Shown: piece after piece, positions 63,516 through 64,000 of the stretch
How the letters are laid out: the number at the start of each line of letters is the position of its first letter
How positions within the stretch are numbered: position 1 is the stretch's first letter
Assembly: GCA_016714785.1 (NCBI GenBank)
Contig: JADKCC010000002.1
Coordinates: 682,001-746,000, forward strand
Length of the DNA: 64,000 nucleotides
Reading direction: 5' to 3'
Source of the DNA: Saprospiraceae bacterium
GTDB taxonomy: Bacteria; Bacteroidota; Bacteroidia; Chitinophagales; Saprospiraceae
The notes under the pieces: generated by a model
What the model was told of the DNA's origin: nothing
Seen by the model: only the letters and a program-made list of their open reading frames with translations
The model's database searches: none
Made by a program: the position numbers and the translations under genes

Positions 63516-64000
63516 GTGTCCAGATATTTTATCAAACTCTCTTACTGTGGGACTGCTTACAATGGATGGCAGTCACAGCCTCATAAAGGTACTAAAACTG
63601 TACAAGATGCAATAGAAAAAGCTTTAGGTACTTATTTGAGACAAACAATAGATATTACAGGTTGTGGTCGTACAGATACAGGAGTCCATGCAAAAGATTA
63701 TTATGCACATTTTGATAGTGAAACAGTGGGAGATATTGATACACTTATATATCGAGTCAATAAAATCTTACCAAATGATATTGCTATACATGATATTATA
63801 AAAGTCCATGACGCAGCTCATGCTAGATTTGATGCTAGTTCCCGATCTTATCAATACCATTTACATACATCAAAGTCACCTTTTGCTGATAGGTCATATT
63901 ATTACTTTTATGATCAACCAAATGTCGAAATACTCAATGATGCCGCTTCCATTCTTTTAGAATACACAGATTTTACTACTTTTTGTAAGGTAAATAGCGA
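63516..64000 (+). CDS. truA: tRNA pseudouridine synthase A, truncated by window end
   Basis: Translation from the GTG at 63516 gives MSRYFIKLSYCGTAYNGWQS, then the catalytic-Asp loop TGCGRTDTGVHAKDYYAHF, RVNKILPNDIAIHDI, HARFDASSRSYQYHLH and FTTFCKVNS. These are the conserved TruA blocks: RTDxGVH with the catalytic Asp and the ARF/SRxYxY stretch. It modifies uridines 38-40 in the tRNA anticodon arm. The 3' part lies beyond the window; 161 codons are visible, all in frame. Confidence 0.93.
   Translation, partial: MSRYFIKLSYCGTAYNGWQSQPHKGTKTVQDAIEKALGTYLRQTIDITGCGRTDTGVHAKDYYAHFDSETVGDIDTLIYRVNKILPNDIAIHDIIKVHDAAHARFDASSRSYQYHLHTSKSPFADRSYYYFYDQPNVEILNDAASILLEYTDFTTFCKVNS

Overview
The window is AT-rich DNA from a member of the Bacteroidota, most likely a Saprospiraceae-like lineage. 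The evidence is: several secreted proteins ending in a type IX secretion (T9SS) sorting domain; giant HYR-repeat proteins; promoters with the Bacteroidota -7 element TAnnTTTG; lipid A/Kdo genes; DUF4294 and DUF4833 proteins; and a mevalonate-pathway enzyme (diphosphomevalonate decarboxylase). The taxonomic placement is inference.

Layout. 1-9.1 kb is one giant multidomain T9SS cargo gene that starts before the window. It is broken by two frame changes and one in-frame stop, and is closed by a strong terminator. 9.3-10.6 kb is an intact IS110-family insertion sequence. 10.7-13.2 kb holds two phage-tail-collar-like proteins, an L,D-transpeptidase-like protein and a lipoprotein. 13.2-16.3 kb is an accessory patch. 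It contains a candidate structured RNA, a small gene, a 280-bp direct repeat rich in palindromes, and a REP-associated tyrosine transposase (RAYT) flanked by REP-like palindromes. The RAYT is split by a 382-bp MITE-like element.

16.4-31.9 kb is a mixed region. It has a large lipoprotein/cytochrome c/PA14/DUF1080 protein with a frame change at an A8 run, a secreted endonuclease/exonuclease/phosphatase, an RluA-type pseudouridine synthase, an ORF6N gene remnant, glutaminyl cyclase, pgi, tRNA-Asn and lipA. 32-33 kb is a mobile-element graveyard with a perfect 25-bp inverted repeat and a decayed second IS110-type transposase. 33-40 kb is housekeeping: aroB, a SAM hydrolase, phoH, an OsmC protein, aroA, a WecA/TagO-type transferase and crcB (frameshifted).

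40-64 kb has a metzincin protease, a rhodanese, mvaD, a DUF4294 protein, an OmpA/PD40 protein, priA, a TrmH methylase, pyrG, a retropepsin-like protein, a DUF4833-like protein, waaA (Kdo transferase), a heptose kinase, a T9SS-sorted PA-domain protein, and a lipoprotein / ECF sigma factor / beta-barrel trio. The start of truA is cut by the window edge.

A theme across the window is reading-frame breaks, many of them at homopolymers (giant gene, DUF1080 gene, nuclease, crcB, sigma-linked barrel). Residual assembly error is the simplest explanation for most. The A8 break sits on a canonical -1 slippery heptamer and deserves a separate look. The most interesting non-coding signals are the REP/RAYT locus with its datable insertion, the possible IS110 bridge-RNA region, the nested-hairpin RNA candidate near 13.3 kb and the perfect hairpin at 32.36 kb.
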